Under the pieces are notes generated by a model. The model was not told the DNA's origin. It ran no database searches and worked only from the letters and a program-made list of their open reading frames with translations. This document shows, piece by piece, positions 50,533 to 58,105 of a DNA stretch of 64,000 bases. Numbering within the stretch: position 1 is the first letter of the stretch; each line of letters begins with the position of its first letter. The DNA lies in NCBI GenBank assembly GCA_017633615.1, contig JAGBPB010000052.1, positions 1 through 64,000 of the forward strand, in the 5' to 3' direction. This DNA is from Bacteroidaceae bacterium (lineage in GTDB: Bacteria; Bacteroidota; Bacteroidia; Bacteroidales; Bacteroidaceae). Both the position numbers and the translations under genes were made by a program.

Positions 50533-51441
50533 TCAGATCTTCTCACAAATTCTCAGTTTGGCACTGCGGGAACGCGGATTGGCAGCCTGCTCGGCGGCAT
50601 CGGGAACAACAGGTTTCCCTATGACGCGCAGCGGCACCTCACGGTTTCCGTAGAAATCTGTCTTGATATCACCCTCTATGTTTCCGCTCTTCATAAGGTT
50701 CTTTACCATGCGGTCCTCAATGGAGTGATATGTTATCACCACCAGACGACCACCCTTATCAAGCAACTCAACCGCTCCGCTAAGCATCTCACGCAAAGCA
50801 TCCACCTCATGATTCACCTCCATGCGCAATGCCTGGAACAACTTGGCGGTATCCTTTTTCTCACGCTCACGGCCTATCACGGGACGGATGGCATCCAGTA
50901 ACTGGGTAACGGTATCAAGCCTGCTGTTCCTGCGTGCCCTTGCCACTGCCTGAGCCAGCTGACGCCCGTTCTGCAGTTCTCCGTACAGCCAGAACAACTG
51001 GGCAAGCCTCTCCTCGGGGTAGTCATTCAGCACATCCGATGCCTTCAACCCCTCCTTCTGGTTCATACGCATGTCAATGGGACCTTCAAAACGGAATGAG
51101 AATCCGCGTGAACTGTCATCAAAATGATGCCACGATACACCTAGGTCTGCTAATATGCCGTTTACCTTTTCATGGCCGTACCAGCGCATGAAGTTGGACA
51201 TATAGCGGAAATTGGAATAAACGAACGTGAAACGGTCATCAGGGATTATGTTGTTCATGGCATCGGCATCCTGGTCAAAACCATACAGATGGCCTTTGTT
51301 ACCAAGCAGGGACAGTATCTCTCGTGAGTGGCCGCCGCCACCGAAGGTGGCATCCACATAGACCCCGTCAGGAGCCGTCACGAGTCCTTCTACACTCTGT
51401 CTGAGAAGAACCGGCACATGATATGTCCCGCTTGTGTCCAC
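50533..51441 (-). CDS. rsmH: 16S rRNA m4C1402 methyltransferase RsmH
   Basis: 302 residues. HVPVLLRQSVEGL start, the SAM motif VDATFGGGGHSREIL, GILADLGVSWHHFDDSSRGFSF (in pieces) and VITYHSIEDRMVK, all typical. N4-methylates C1402 of 16S rRNA. Second gene of the cluster, 25 nt after mraZ. Confidence 0.97.
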   Translation of the reverse strand: MDTSGTYHVPVLLRQSVEGLVTAPDGVYVDATFGGGGHSREILSLLGNKGHLYGFDQDADAMNNIIPDDRFTFVYSNFRYMSNFMRWYGHEKVNGILADLGVSWHHFDDSSRGFSFRFEGPIDMRMNQKEGLKASDVLNDYPEERLAQLFWLYGELQNGRQLAQAVARARRNSRLDTVTQLLDAIRPVIGREREKKDTAKLFQALRMEVNHEVDALREMLSGAVELLDKGGRLVVITYHSIEDRMVKNLMKSGNIEGDIKTDFYGNREVPLRVIGKPVVPDAAEQAANPRSRSAKLRICEKI

Positions 51442-51466
51442 TTGCCTGTTATGTATGTAGTATGTA

Positions 51467-51922
51467 TCACTCTGTCATGAATTTTTTCAGACTCTCAGCA
51501 AACTCACTGTCTGACATGAAGGGTTGCTGACCTGCACCTGCTGCAATATCAGGAGCCCATATCTCTATGGTTTGCTCCATACCCACAAACAATGCGTCCT
51601 GCTTGATACCCACCTTGTCAAGCAAAGCCTGAGGCAGCAGCATGCGGCCATTACTGTCCAGCTGCAACTCCTGAGCTTCAGACACCAGTTTGCGGTACAC
51701 CATCTGCTGGTTACCGTCAAACCGGTTCAGTTTGGCACGCACCCCGGCTATCTCCTCCTGCCATTGTTGTGCAGGATAAACCACAAGGCAGTTCTCAAAG
51801 TAATCCTTGCGGACTACAAGAGTCTGACAGCCGGACTGCTGCAATATGCGGCGGAATCCGGCTGGCATGAATGCCCTGTTCTTGGCATCCAAGCGCACGG
51901 GGAACTGACCTATAAAGCTCAT
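51467..51922 (-). CDS. mraZ: Transcriptional regulator MraZ
   Basis: 151 residues from ATG 51922 (MSFIGQFPVRLDAKNRAF). Two SpoVT-AbrB/MraZ half-domains: RLDAKNRAFMPAGFR and LQLDSNGRMLLPQALL, each with the conserved DxKxR/DxxGR turn. MraZ forms a ring and represses the dcw promoter in other bacteria. An in-frame ATG at 51952 lies inside the promoter -7 box and is excluded. First gene of the cluster. Confidence 0.92.
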   Translation of the reverse strand: MSFIGQFPVRLDAKNRAFMPAGFRRILQQSGCQTLVVRKDYFENCLVVYPAQQWQEEIAGVRAKLNRFDGNQQMVYRKLVSEAQELQLDSNGRMLLPQALLDKVGIKQDALFVGMEQTIEIWAPDIAAGAGQQPFMSDSEFAESLKKFMTE

Positions 51923-51949
51923 TCTTCGCTGATAATCGATATTCGGTTT

Positions 51950-51992
51950 CAAAGTTAATTAAATTTCACCCACTTTAACCCACAATCCCCCA
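51950..51992 (-). promoter_or_regulatory. MraZ operator (three TGGGN repeats) and -7 box
   Basis: On the minus strand the pentamers TGGGG, TGGGT and TGGGT occur at an exact 10-bp period (51992-51988, 51982-51978, 51972-51968), each separated by 5 nt. This is the arrangement to which E. coli MraZ binds. A -7 box TAACTTTG (51957-51950) follows 10 nt later, giving a start near 51943 and about 20 nt of leader. Confidence 0.8.
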
Positions 51993-52054
51993 CTTTTTAT
52001 TTAAAAAAGTTTTTAACTGCCTGTTGATAACTCTATGGGCTGTTAATCAAAAGA

Positions 52055-52090
52055 TTGGCCTGAACTGGTTGAAGCACCGGTTCAGGCCAA
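52055..52090 (-). terminator. Long hairpin downstream of SulP gene
   Basis: TTGGCCTGAAC with its complement plus GGT/ACC forms a near-perfect 15-bp stem, 6-nt loop, followed on the minus strand by TCTTTT. It could be the SulP terminator, although the T tract is short. Confidence 0.5.
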
Positions 52091-52102
52091 ACACATATTG
52101 TT

Positions 52103-52145
52103 CATAATTATAGGGGTTTTGTCTGCCAATACCCCTGTAATTATG
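52103..52145 (-). repeat. Minimal hairpin with the structured-repeat core motif
   Basis: A 15-bp stem (52103-52117 with 52131-52145; one non-identical pair) encloses a 13-nt loop. Minus strand loop plus flank reads GGGGTATTGGCAGACAAAACCCC, in pieces GGGG-T-ATTGGCAGACAAAA-CCCC. The ATTGGCAGRCAAAACC segment matches the first conserved block of the elements at 1787 and 35233. The stem abuts the SulP stop codon directly. Confidence 0.7.
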
Positions 52146-53822
52146 TCACTCTGAAAGGATCTCTTCTGCTCTTTTGAGAGCGATATTGATGTGGCTGCAG
52201 ATGTTTTCCTTGCCCACAACATCATCCATGCCGGCATCCTCAATGACCTTCATCACTTTGGGATTAACGCCGGAAAGAACCACCTTGACACCCATCTGGG
52301 AGCACATGCGGCACATGTTCTGCAGGTTGTGTACGCCAGTTGAATCAATGAAGGGGACCTTACGCATGCGGATTATTCGCACCTTGGCGCGACCTCCCAT
52401 ATCACCCATCATCTCCTCGAACTTGTTACCTATACCGAAGAAATAGGGACCGTTAATCTCATAGACCTTCACTCCCTCAGGAATGGTAAGGTGATCCAGA
52501 TTGCCCTGAACGTCACTGTCGGCATTAGGGTCAATCTCATCACTGAGAACTGACACATTGGTGGTCTCGGCCATACGTTTCATGCAGAGCAGGCAGGCTA
52601 TCAGAACACCCACCTCAATTGCCACGGTAAGGTCAAATATCACTGTCAGGAAAAATGTTACCAAAAGAACGATGATATCGGACTTGGGATTCTTGAGGAT
52701 GGCCTTGAAACTGCGCCACTCACTCATATTATATGATACCACTACCAGGATACCGGCCAAGCAAGCCATGGGGATGAACTTGACAAGCGGCATCAGGAAG
52801 AGGTAGATAAGTGCCAGTACAATGGCGTGTGCAATACCGGCTATTGGAGTGCGTCCGCCATTGTTTATGTTGGTCATGGTTCGTGCTATTGCGCCTGTGG
52901 CGGGTATACCGCCAAACAGAGGTGATACCATATTTGCAATACCCTGTGCCACAAGCTCCTGGTTGCTGTCGTGACGGTCACCTATCACACCGTCAGCTAC
53001 AGCGGCAGAAAGCAGTGACTCTATGGCACCCAGCATTGCTATCACCATAGCAGGCTGTGCCAAACGGGTAATACTATCCCAATTGATTCTGGGAACCTCA
53101 GCCTGAGGCAGTTCAGTGCTGATTGAAAAGCGGTCACCTATGGTCTCAATACCCTCAACACCTACTCCACGCAGTATAAGGCAGACAACTGTCATTATGA
53201 TGATTGCCACCAGTGAACCTGGAATCTTACGGCTTATCTTGGGAGTGAACACAATTATCAGGATGCTGCCCACACCTATCAGGAGTGACCACCAGCTTAC
53301 AGTATCGAAATGTTGGAAATAAACAGCCCACTTGTCAATGAAACCGGCCGGAACACTCTCTATCTGGAGTCCGAACAGGTCCTTTATCTGAGTTGCAAAG
53401 ATGGTCAGGGCAATACCGCTTGTAAAACCCACTACTATGGGATAAGGAATGTACTTGATTATGGTTCCCAGATGGAGAACGCCCATCAGGATAAGGAACG
53501 CGCCGGCCATGAATGTAGCTATGCAGAGGCCGCTCATGCCGTACTCCTGTATGATACCATACACAATCACGATGAACGCACCGGTAGGACCGCCTATCTG
53601 GACCTTGCTGCCGCCAAAGAAAGAGATGATGAAACCTGCTACAATGGCGGTGAGAATGCCGGCCTCAGGAGTAGCTCCCGATGCAATACCGAATGCGATG
53701 GCAAGCGGCAGAGCCACTATACCTACAATTACACCTGCAAGCAGGTCCTGAACAAGAGTTTGTTTGTCATAACCGTTCTTTAGAGTTGAGAACAGTTTAG
53801 GTTGGAAACCTCTGAAATTCAT
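52146..53822 (-). CDS. SulP/SLC26 family anion transporter with STAS domain
   Basis: 558 residues from ATG 53822 (MNFRGFQPKLFSTLKNG); upstream codons to 53900 show no family sequence. About 12 membrane helices, with ATPEAGILTAIVAGF, SGIALTIFATQIKDLFGL and GGIPATGAIARTMTNINNGGRTPIAG (in pieces). The cytosolic STAS domain (about residues 440-555) contains FIDSTGVHNLQNM. Transports sulfate, bicarbonate or another anion; substrate unknown. Probably single-gene unit. Confidence 0.93.
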   Translation of the reverse strand: MNFRGFQPKLFSTLKNGYDKQTLVQDLLAGVIVGIVALPLAIAFGIASGATPEAGILTAIVAGFIISFFGGSKVQIGGPTGAFIVIVYGIIQEYGMSGLCIATFMAGAFLILMGVLHLGTIIKYIPYPIVVGFTSGIALTIFATQIKDLFGLQIESVPAGFIDKWAVYFQHFDTVSWWSLLIGVGSILIIVFTPKISRKIPGSLVAIIIMTVVCLILRGVGVEGIETIGDRFSISTELPQAEVPRINWDSITRLAQPAMVIAMLGAIESLLSAAVADGVIGDRHDSNQELVAQGIANMVSPLFGGIPATGAIARTMTNINNGGRTPIAGIAHAIVLALIYLFLMPLVKFIPMACLAGILVVVSYNMSEWRSFKAILKNPKSDIIVLLVTFFLTVIFDLTVAIEVGVLIACLLCMKRMAETTNVSVLSDEIDPNADSDVQGNLDHLTIPEGVKVYEINGPYFFGIGNKFEEMMGDMGGRAKVRIIRMRKVPFIDSTGVHNLQNMCRMCSQMGVKVVLSGVNPKVMKVIEDAGMDDVVGKENICSHINIALKRAEEILSE

Positions 53823-54022
53823 AATGTTGACATCTTTTTGCCGGCCCTTTACCGGCATATTAACTATACTTTTTTCGTTTTCGGCCGCGAAATTACACAT
53901 TTCTTCACCTCATTTTAACTCTGCAAACTTATAGCATCACATATTATTACCACTATTATACATTTTTAACCCCATTTGCAACGCAGGGGTATCAAAATGA
54001 CAATTGATATGGAAAGAATTGA

Positions 54023-54030
54023 TACATTTG
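54023..54030 (+). promoter_or_regulatory. -7 box for the gene at 54067
   Basis: TACATTTG fits TAnnTTTG, 36 nt before the ATG. The 244-bp gap between it and the SulP gene otherwise holds only AT-rich sequence. Confidence 0.5.
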
Positions 54031-54066
54031 CAGAAAGTATAACCTAAACCAATTAATTGATTTTAT

Positions 54067-54723
54067 ATGGAACAATTAAGAAAAAACTCTCTGAGTCTTG
54101 CAATCTGGAGCATCATCATTCCTGCCGCATTCACAATCCTGGCACTTTTTTCATTATCCGTGTTTCTACCCAACTCAATGATCGGTAATATCAAACTGTT
54201 TGTAACTTTCCTCAGCTGCACGGAGATACCGCTTGCCGTTTTCTATTTCATCTTCTGGTTCAGTTTCCTGGACAGTCTCAAGAATGCATACAAGGATAAT
54301 AATACCATGCAAATAATAACAACAATCGGAATTGTAGCTACAGCACTCAAGATAGCCTGCATTACCATAGGAATGTTTGGTTCACTGATTATTGCTTTTG
54401 CAGACACAAGATACAGCGGCACAATTAATGCAACAGGAACAGGTATCCTGCCTACCGGTGGTGTAGAGAATGTAGTTCATGGTCTGATGTACGCCTCAAT
54501 GCTGCTTTCTGCCATCATGTTCCTGCTTTTCAGGGAGTTATCCGAGCCCAAGAGTGAGATGCGCATCATCACCCTGCTGCTGGTTATTCTGATTCCGGTG
54601 TGGGGCATAGCTGACACTAATTTGAAATCTCCCGTGTGGGCTATCATTCAGATATTCATCGTTATACTGGAATTCTATTTCTTCTGGAAAATCTACAAAG
54701 GATTCAAATTCACGGGAAAATAA
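54067..54723 (+). CDS. Predicted inner-membrane protein, function unknown
   Basis: 218 residues with about six hydrophobic segments (IWSIIIPAAFTILALFSLSVFL; PLAVFYFIFWFSFL; ITTIGIVATALKIACITIGMFGSLIIAF; LMYASMLLSAIMFLLF; IITLLLVILIPVWGIAD; VWAIIQIFIVILEFYFFWKIY, quoted in part). No catalytic motif. Followed by two tRNA-Val genes. I do not recognise a family. Confidence 0.6.
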   Translation: MEQLRKNSLSLAIWSIIIPAAFTILALFSLSVFLPNSMIGNIKLFVTFLSCTEIPLAVFYFIFWFSFLDSLKNAYKDNNTMQIITTIGIVATALKIACITIGMFGSLIIAFADTRYSGTINATGTGILPTGGVENVVHGLMYASMLLSAIMFLLFRELSEPKSEMRIITLLLVILIPVWGIADTNLKSPVWAIIQIFIVILEFYFFWKIYKGFKFTGK

Positions 54724-54757
54724 GATTCAGTTTCAGCTCTACCGTAACAGGAAACAG

Positions 54758-54788
54758 TTTGCATATTTAGGAAATTGGTGTACCTTTG
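54758..54788 (+). promoter_or_regulatory. Promoter of the two tRNA-Val genes
   Basis: -33 TTTG (54758-54761), 19-nt spacer, -7 TACCTTTG (54781-54788): full Bacteroidota consensus, 20 nt before the first tRNA. Confidence 0.75.
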
Positions 54789-54808
54789 CGGCGCTATTTT
54801 AACGTTAG

Positions 54809-54883
54809 GTTTCGTTAGCTCAGCCGGTTCAGAGCGCTTGCTTCACACGCAAGAGGTCCGCGGTTCGAATCCGCGACGAAACA
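54809..54883 (+). tRNA. tRNA-Val (anticodon CAC)
   Basis: 75 nt. Acceptor GTTTCGT/ACGAAAC, anticodon stem CTTGC/GCAAG with loop TTCACAC giving CAC (reads GUG), T loop TTCGAAT, discriminator A, CCA not encoded. Confidence 0.95.
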
Positions 54884-54893
54884 CATTATTATT

Positions 54894-54968
54894 GATCCTT
54901 TAGCTCAGTTGGTTTAGAGCGCTTGCTTGACAGGCAAGAGGTCAGCAGTTCAAATCTGCTAAGGATCA
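54894..54968 (+). tRNA. tRNA-Val (anticodon GAC)
   Basis: 75 nt. Acceptor GATCCTT/AAGGATC, anticodon stem CTTGC/GCAAG with loop TTGACAG giving GAC (reads GUC/GUU), T loop TTCAAAT, discriminator A, followed by CCA in the DNA (perhaps by chance). Its last three bases are the reverse complement of the stop codon of the convergent lipoprotein gene. Confidence 0.95.
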
Positions 54969-55739
54969 CCAGTACTCTATCTCACGAACAAGCACCTCAA
55001 CAGGCAAACGGTTGCGGTTATACGTGCGGGCCTCTTTCCAGTTACCCTTCTCATCAAAATCAAAGTACTCAGTATAGGTGATTTCATCCTTTTCCTCACC
55101 CTTGGTGGAAACACTTTTTTTAATGATGTTGTTATTCTTGTCATAAATATTGGTCTGAACAACCTCATCACCCGATTGAGGATCAGTAACCGTAATCTTG
55201 ACAGGATAACCTTTGCTGTCTGTCTGTATAACACTGATGGTGGTTGTTTTTCCATCCTCTGACACTACAGACTTATGCTTGCGTCCAAATGAACTCTCCT
55301 TGACGACCATCTGCACAATCCTGCCGTTTTCCTCCTTTTTGTACTCCAGAATACCTCTCTTGCTTGAAACCAGATTGATGCGTGCCATAACCCTGCCACC
55401 TCCCTTTTGGATACTGCGTACGCATATGCCGTTCTCAAAAAGGCTCTCAGCTTCAGTCTGGACACGACCGGCACTGTCCATTAGAGCTGAGCAGATTTCA
55501 TATCCGTTTACATCATATCCCGATGCATTCATATACATCACATCAGTTCCTTTCTCGTTTGCATGCCATACCTCAGGCATAAGATGCCAGACCGTTACCT
55601 TCTGGACACGGCCGTTCATTCCACCAAACGGAGGCTCCTGATACCTGCTGCCGCATGATGCAAAAACGACACTCAGTGTCACAACCGTTAATACCACACA
55701 ATATCTTAATACCGAACCGGATTTCATATCACTTGTCAT
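54966..55739 (-). CDS. Lipoprotein of unknown function
   Basis: 257 residues. Lipobox VVFASC at about residue 28. The rest has repeated motifs of the RHS/YD type (GYDVNGYEI, DSAGRVQTEAE, DSKGYPVKITV, DEKGNWKEAR), each a short beta hairpin with Gly, suggesting a repetitive beta structure. Start at 55739 overlaps the upstream stop by one base; an internal ATG at 55727 is possible. Coupled to the DUF3109 gene. Stop lies within the opposite-strand tRNA-Val. Confidence 0.65.
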   Translation of the reverse strand: MTSDMKSGSVLRYCVVLTVVTLSVVFASCGSRYQEPPFGGMNGRVQKVTVWHLMPEVWHANEKGTDVMYMNASGYDVNGYEICSALMDSAGRVQTEAESLFENGICVRSIQKGGGRVMARINLVSSKRGILEYKKEENGRIVQMVVKESSFGRKHKSVVSEDGKTTTISVIQTDSKGYPVKITVTDPQSGDEVVQTNIYDKNNNIIKKSVSTKGEEKDEITYTEYFDFDEKGNWKEARTYNRNRLPVEVLVREIEYW

Positions 55740-56320
55740 CAAATTATGTTCTGTTTCTTCATTTCACTCACAGTCAATTCAAGCTCATCATACCAAGCCT
55801 GCCCGAAACGGCGTATCAGAGGCTCCTTGAGATATCTGTACAAAGGTATGCCCTCCCTGTGTCCCTTGATCAGTGCCGCCTGGCACACATCCCAACGGTT
55901 ATAATTAAGCCCCCAGTAGTCACCCAGTTTCTTGACACGAATGGGATACAAATGGCACGATACAGGTTTCATGAAACTGACCTTACCCTCACGGTATGCC
56001 TTCTCTATTGCACAATAGCAGCAGCCATCCTCACCATAACAGGTAAAAACGCAGTCCTTACCATTTACGATCTGGGTTACCAGTTCTCCCTCCGGATCCG
56101 GATAGGCAATACCCTTCTCCTCAATAGCCTTGAGCGCATCGGTTGAAAGGTTGTCCTTTATTTCAGGAAGCAACTGTTCTATCTGCGCAATCTCATCGGG
56201 AGTAACGGGGGCTCCGGCATCACCCTCAATGCAGCACGCCCCGTGACACTTCTTGAGGTCACAGCAGAACTCTTTGGTAAGCACATCAAAAGAAACAATC
56301 GTATCCTGAATCTGGACCAT
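55739..56320 (-). CDS. DUF3109 family Cys-rich protein
   Basis: 193 residues from ATG 56320 (an ATG at 56329 is possible). Cys-rich: CCDLKKCHGACC near the N-terminus, then CVFTCYGEDGCCYC and PVSCHLYPIRVKKLG, VCQAALIKG. This pattern of eight or more Cys is that of the DUF3109/YkgJ-like putative metal-binding (Fe-S or Zn) proteins widespread in Bacteroidota. No known reaction. Its stop overlaps the lipoprotein start. Confidence 0.85.
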   Translation of the reverse strand: MVQIQDTIVSFDVLTKEFCCDLKKCHGACCIEGDAGAPVTPDEIAQIEQLLPEIKDNLSTDALKAIEEKGIAYPDPEGELVTQIVNGKDCVFTCYGEDGCCYCAIEKAYREGKVSFMKPVSCHLYPIRVKKLGDYWGLNYNRWDVCQAALIKGHREGIPLYRYLKEPLIRRFGQAWYDELELTVSEMKKQNII

Positions 56321-56398
56321 CGCCTGCAAGTCAATATGTTTTCAATGCGCAAAAGTAAGAAAATTATTCTATCTTAGCGGAGCAAAAACAGTTAGACT

Positions 56399-56881
56399 AT
56401 GTCAATTGCACTCATAGTATTTGCCGTAATCCTGGGAGTTGTGGGAATCATAGGAAGCATTGTTCCCGGTCTTCCCGGACCACCTATAAGCTGGATAGGC
56501 CTGTTGCTGGCCTTCTTTGGCCGGAGGATTGCCGAGAGCGACAATCAGATTACCCTGACATGCCTGCTGATATGGCTTGCCATAACCCTTATCGTTACCG
56601 TTCTTGATTACGTAATCCCTTCCAAGTTCACCAGACTTGCAGGAGGCTCAAAAGCCGGCAGCTGGGGCGCAATGATAGGTCTGCTGATAGGAATCATATT
56701 CACCTACATAGGAATGATAGCAGGATGCTTCCTTGGCGCACTTATAGGTGAGCTTGCTTTCGGAAAGAAAGAGTTCGGTGCATCATGTAAATCAGCTCTA
56801 GGCGCATTTGCAGGCGTCATGGCCGGTACAGGATTAAAACTCATCACAACGGTTACCATGATGTTCTACATTATTTTCTAA
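56399..56881 (+). CDS. DUF456 membrane protein
   Basis: 160 residues, nearly all hydrophobic, with four membrane segments and Gly-rich turns (VVGIIGSIVPGLPGPPISWIGLLL; RLAGGSKAGSWGAMIGLLIG; GCFLGALIGELAFG). The GSIVPGLPGPP motif and overall layout identify DUF456, a conserved family of unknown function. Preceded by a weak -7 box (TATCTTAG). Confidence 0.85.
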   Translation: MSIALIVFAVILGVVGIIGSIVPGLPGPPISWIGLLLAFFGRRIAESDNQITLTCLLIWLAITLIVTVLDYVIPSKFTRLAGGSKAGSWGAMIGLLIGIIFTYIGMIAGCFLGALIGELAFGKKEFGASCKSALGAFAGVMAGTGLKLITTVTMMFYIIF

Positions 56882-56994
56882 AAAAACCGACATTAAAAGT
56901 TCCTTTCCTATTACCTATATTTTAACTTCGCTCCGCAATTCAGGTATTACTATAAGAACAAGACTCTAATTTCTTTAACTAAACTTATATCAAA

Positions 56995-58050
56995 ATGAAA
57001 AGAAAAATTCTTCTTGCAGCGGCTATTATGATGTCGCTTACAGGTTTTGCCCAGTTCCCGGGCGGAGGTTTCGGTGGCGGTATGCCTCAGGGTGGTTTCG
57101 GCGGATTCGGCGGCGGAATGCCTCAGGGCGGTTTCGGCGGTTTCGGCGGATTCGGTGGTCCTCAGGGTGCTGCCCAGGTTGAGTGCTCCGAGAAATTCAC
57201 TGACATCAACTATGCCGGCGACGACGGTCAGGTTTATCACATGCTTGACATCTACCTGCCTAAGGAGGTTAAGGATAAGTATCCCGTTGTAGTACACATC
57301 TACGGTAGTGCTTGGGGCAGCAACAGTTCAAAGGGTATGGCCGATGTAACCACAATCGGTCAGGCTCTGCTCAACGCCGGTTATGCAGTGGTTTGCCCGA
57401 ACCACCGTTCAATCGCTGACGGCAAGTGGCCCGCTCAGGTTAACGATATCAAGGCCGTTATCCGCTTTATCCGCGCTAATGCCGATAAGTACAAATTTGA
57501 CACATCATTCATAGCAACTTCAGGTTTCTCATCAGGCGGTCACCTGTCAGCAGTTACCGCTCTGTCAAACAACGTAAAGGTTGCCAAGCGCGGCAAGGCC
57601 GAGTATGACATTGAGGGTAACGTAGGCCCCTACACCAAGGAGTCAAGTTATGTAAACGCATTCTGCGACTGGTCAGGTCCCACAGAGCTCCTGCACATGG
57701 ATTGCGGAAACGCAATGATATTCGGCGGCCCCGGCCAGACCCCCGAGGAGCAGCTCATCGGACTCCCCAAGGAGGGTAATGAGGACAACTTCGTGCTGCT
57801 GAGCGCAACCGGTTTCCTGGATAAGAACGATGTGGCCGGTTACATGTTCCACGGTGATTCAGATCCTATAGTAGCATCATGCGTAAGCCAGTATCTCTAT
57901 GATGAGATGCAGAAGGCCGGCGTTGAGAGCTACATCATTCGCGTACCCGAGGGCAGTCACGGCGGTGCCGCCATGTACACCGAGGAGAACCTCAAGAAAA
58001 TGGTTGACTTCCTGAACGCTCAGCGCGCCAAGACAGCCAAGAAAAAATAA
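56995..58050 (+). CDS. Secreted alpha/beta hydrolase with Gly-rich N-terminus
   Basis: 351 residues. Signal peptide (ILLAAAIMMSLTGFAQ), then about 40 residues of GGFGG/MPQGG repeats, a low-complexity Gly/Phe/Met stretch. The hydrolase domain follows: HIYGSAWGSNSSKG (oxyanion region), nucleophile Ser in ATSGFSSGGHLSAV, acid in FHGDSDPIV, His in PEGSHGGAAM. Resembles BD-FAE/carbohydrate esterases of Bacteroidota; substrate unknown. Confidence 0.8.
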   Translation: MKRKILLAAAIMMSLTGFAQFPGGGFGGGMPQGGFGGFGGGMPQGGFGGFGGFGGPQGAAQVECSEKFTDINYAGDDGQVYHMLDIYLPKEVKDKYPVVVHIYGSAWGSNSSKGMADVTTIGQALLNAGYAVVCPNHRSIADGKWPAQVNDIKAVIRFIRANADKYKFDTSFIATSGFSSGGHLSAVTALSNNVKVAKRGKAEYDIEGNVGPYTKESSYVNAFCDWSGPTELLHMDCGNAMIFGGPGQTPEEQLIGLPKEGNEDNFVLLSATGFLDKNDVAGYMFHGDSDPIVASCVSQYLYDEMQKAGVESYIIRVPEGSHGGAAMYTEENLKKMVDFLNAQRAKTAKKK

Positions 58051-58070
58051 TCTGAACAGATAAAAAAGAG

Positions 58071-58101
58071 AGAAACGCGAGACCTTTTGTCCCGCGTTTC
58101 T
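58071..58101. terminator. Bidirectional terminator
   Basis: AGAAACGCG pairs with CGCGTTTCT, continued by GAC/GTC after one bulge, with T run on the right and A-rich sequence on the left, between convergent esterase and M56 genes. Confidence 0.85.
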
Positions 58102-58105
58102 TTTT

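Noticed and set aside
52055..52090. Counting this hairpin as another copy of the structured repeat
   Set aside because: It lacks the GGCAGRCAAAA block and the GGGG/CCCC boundary; it is only a strong stem, best read as a terminator.
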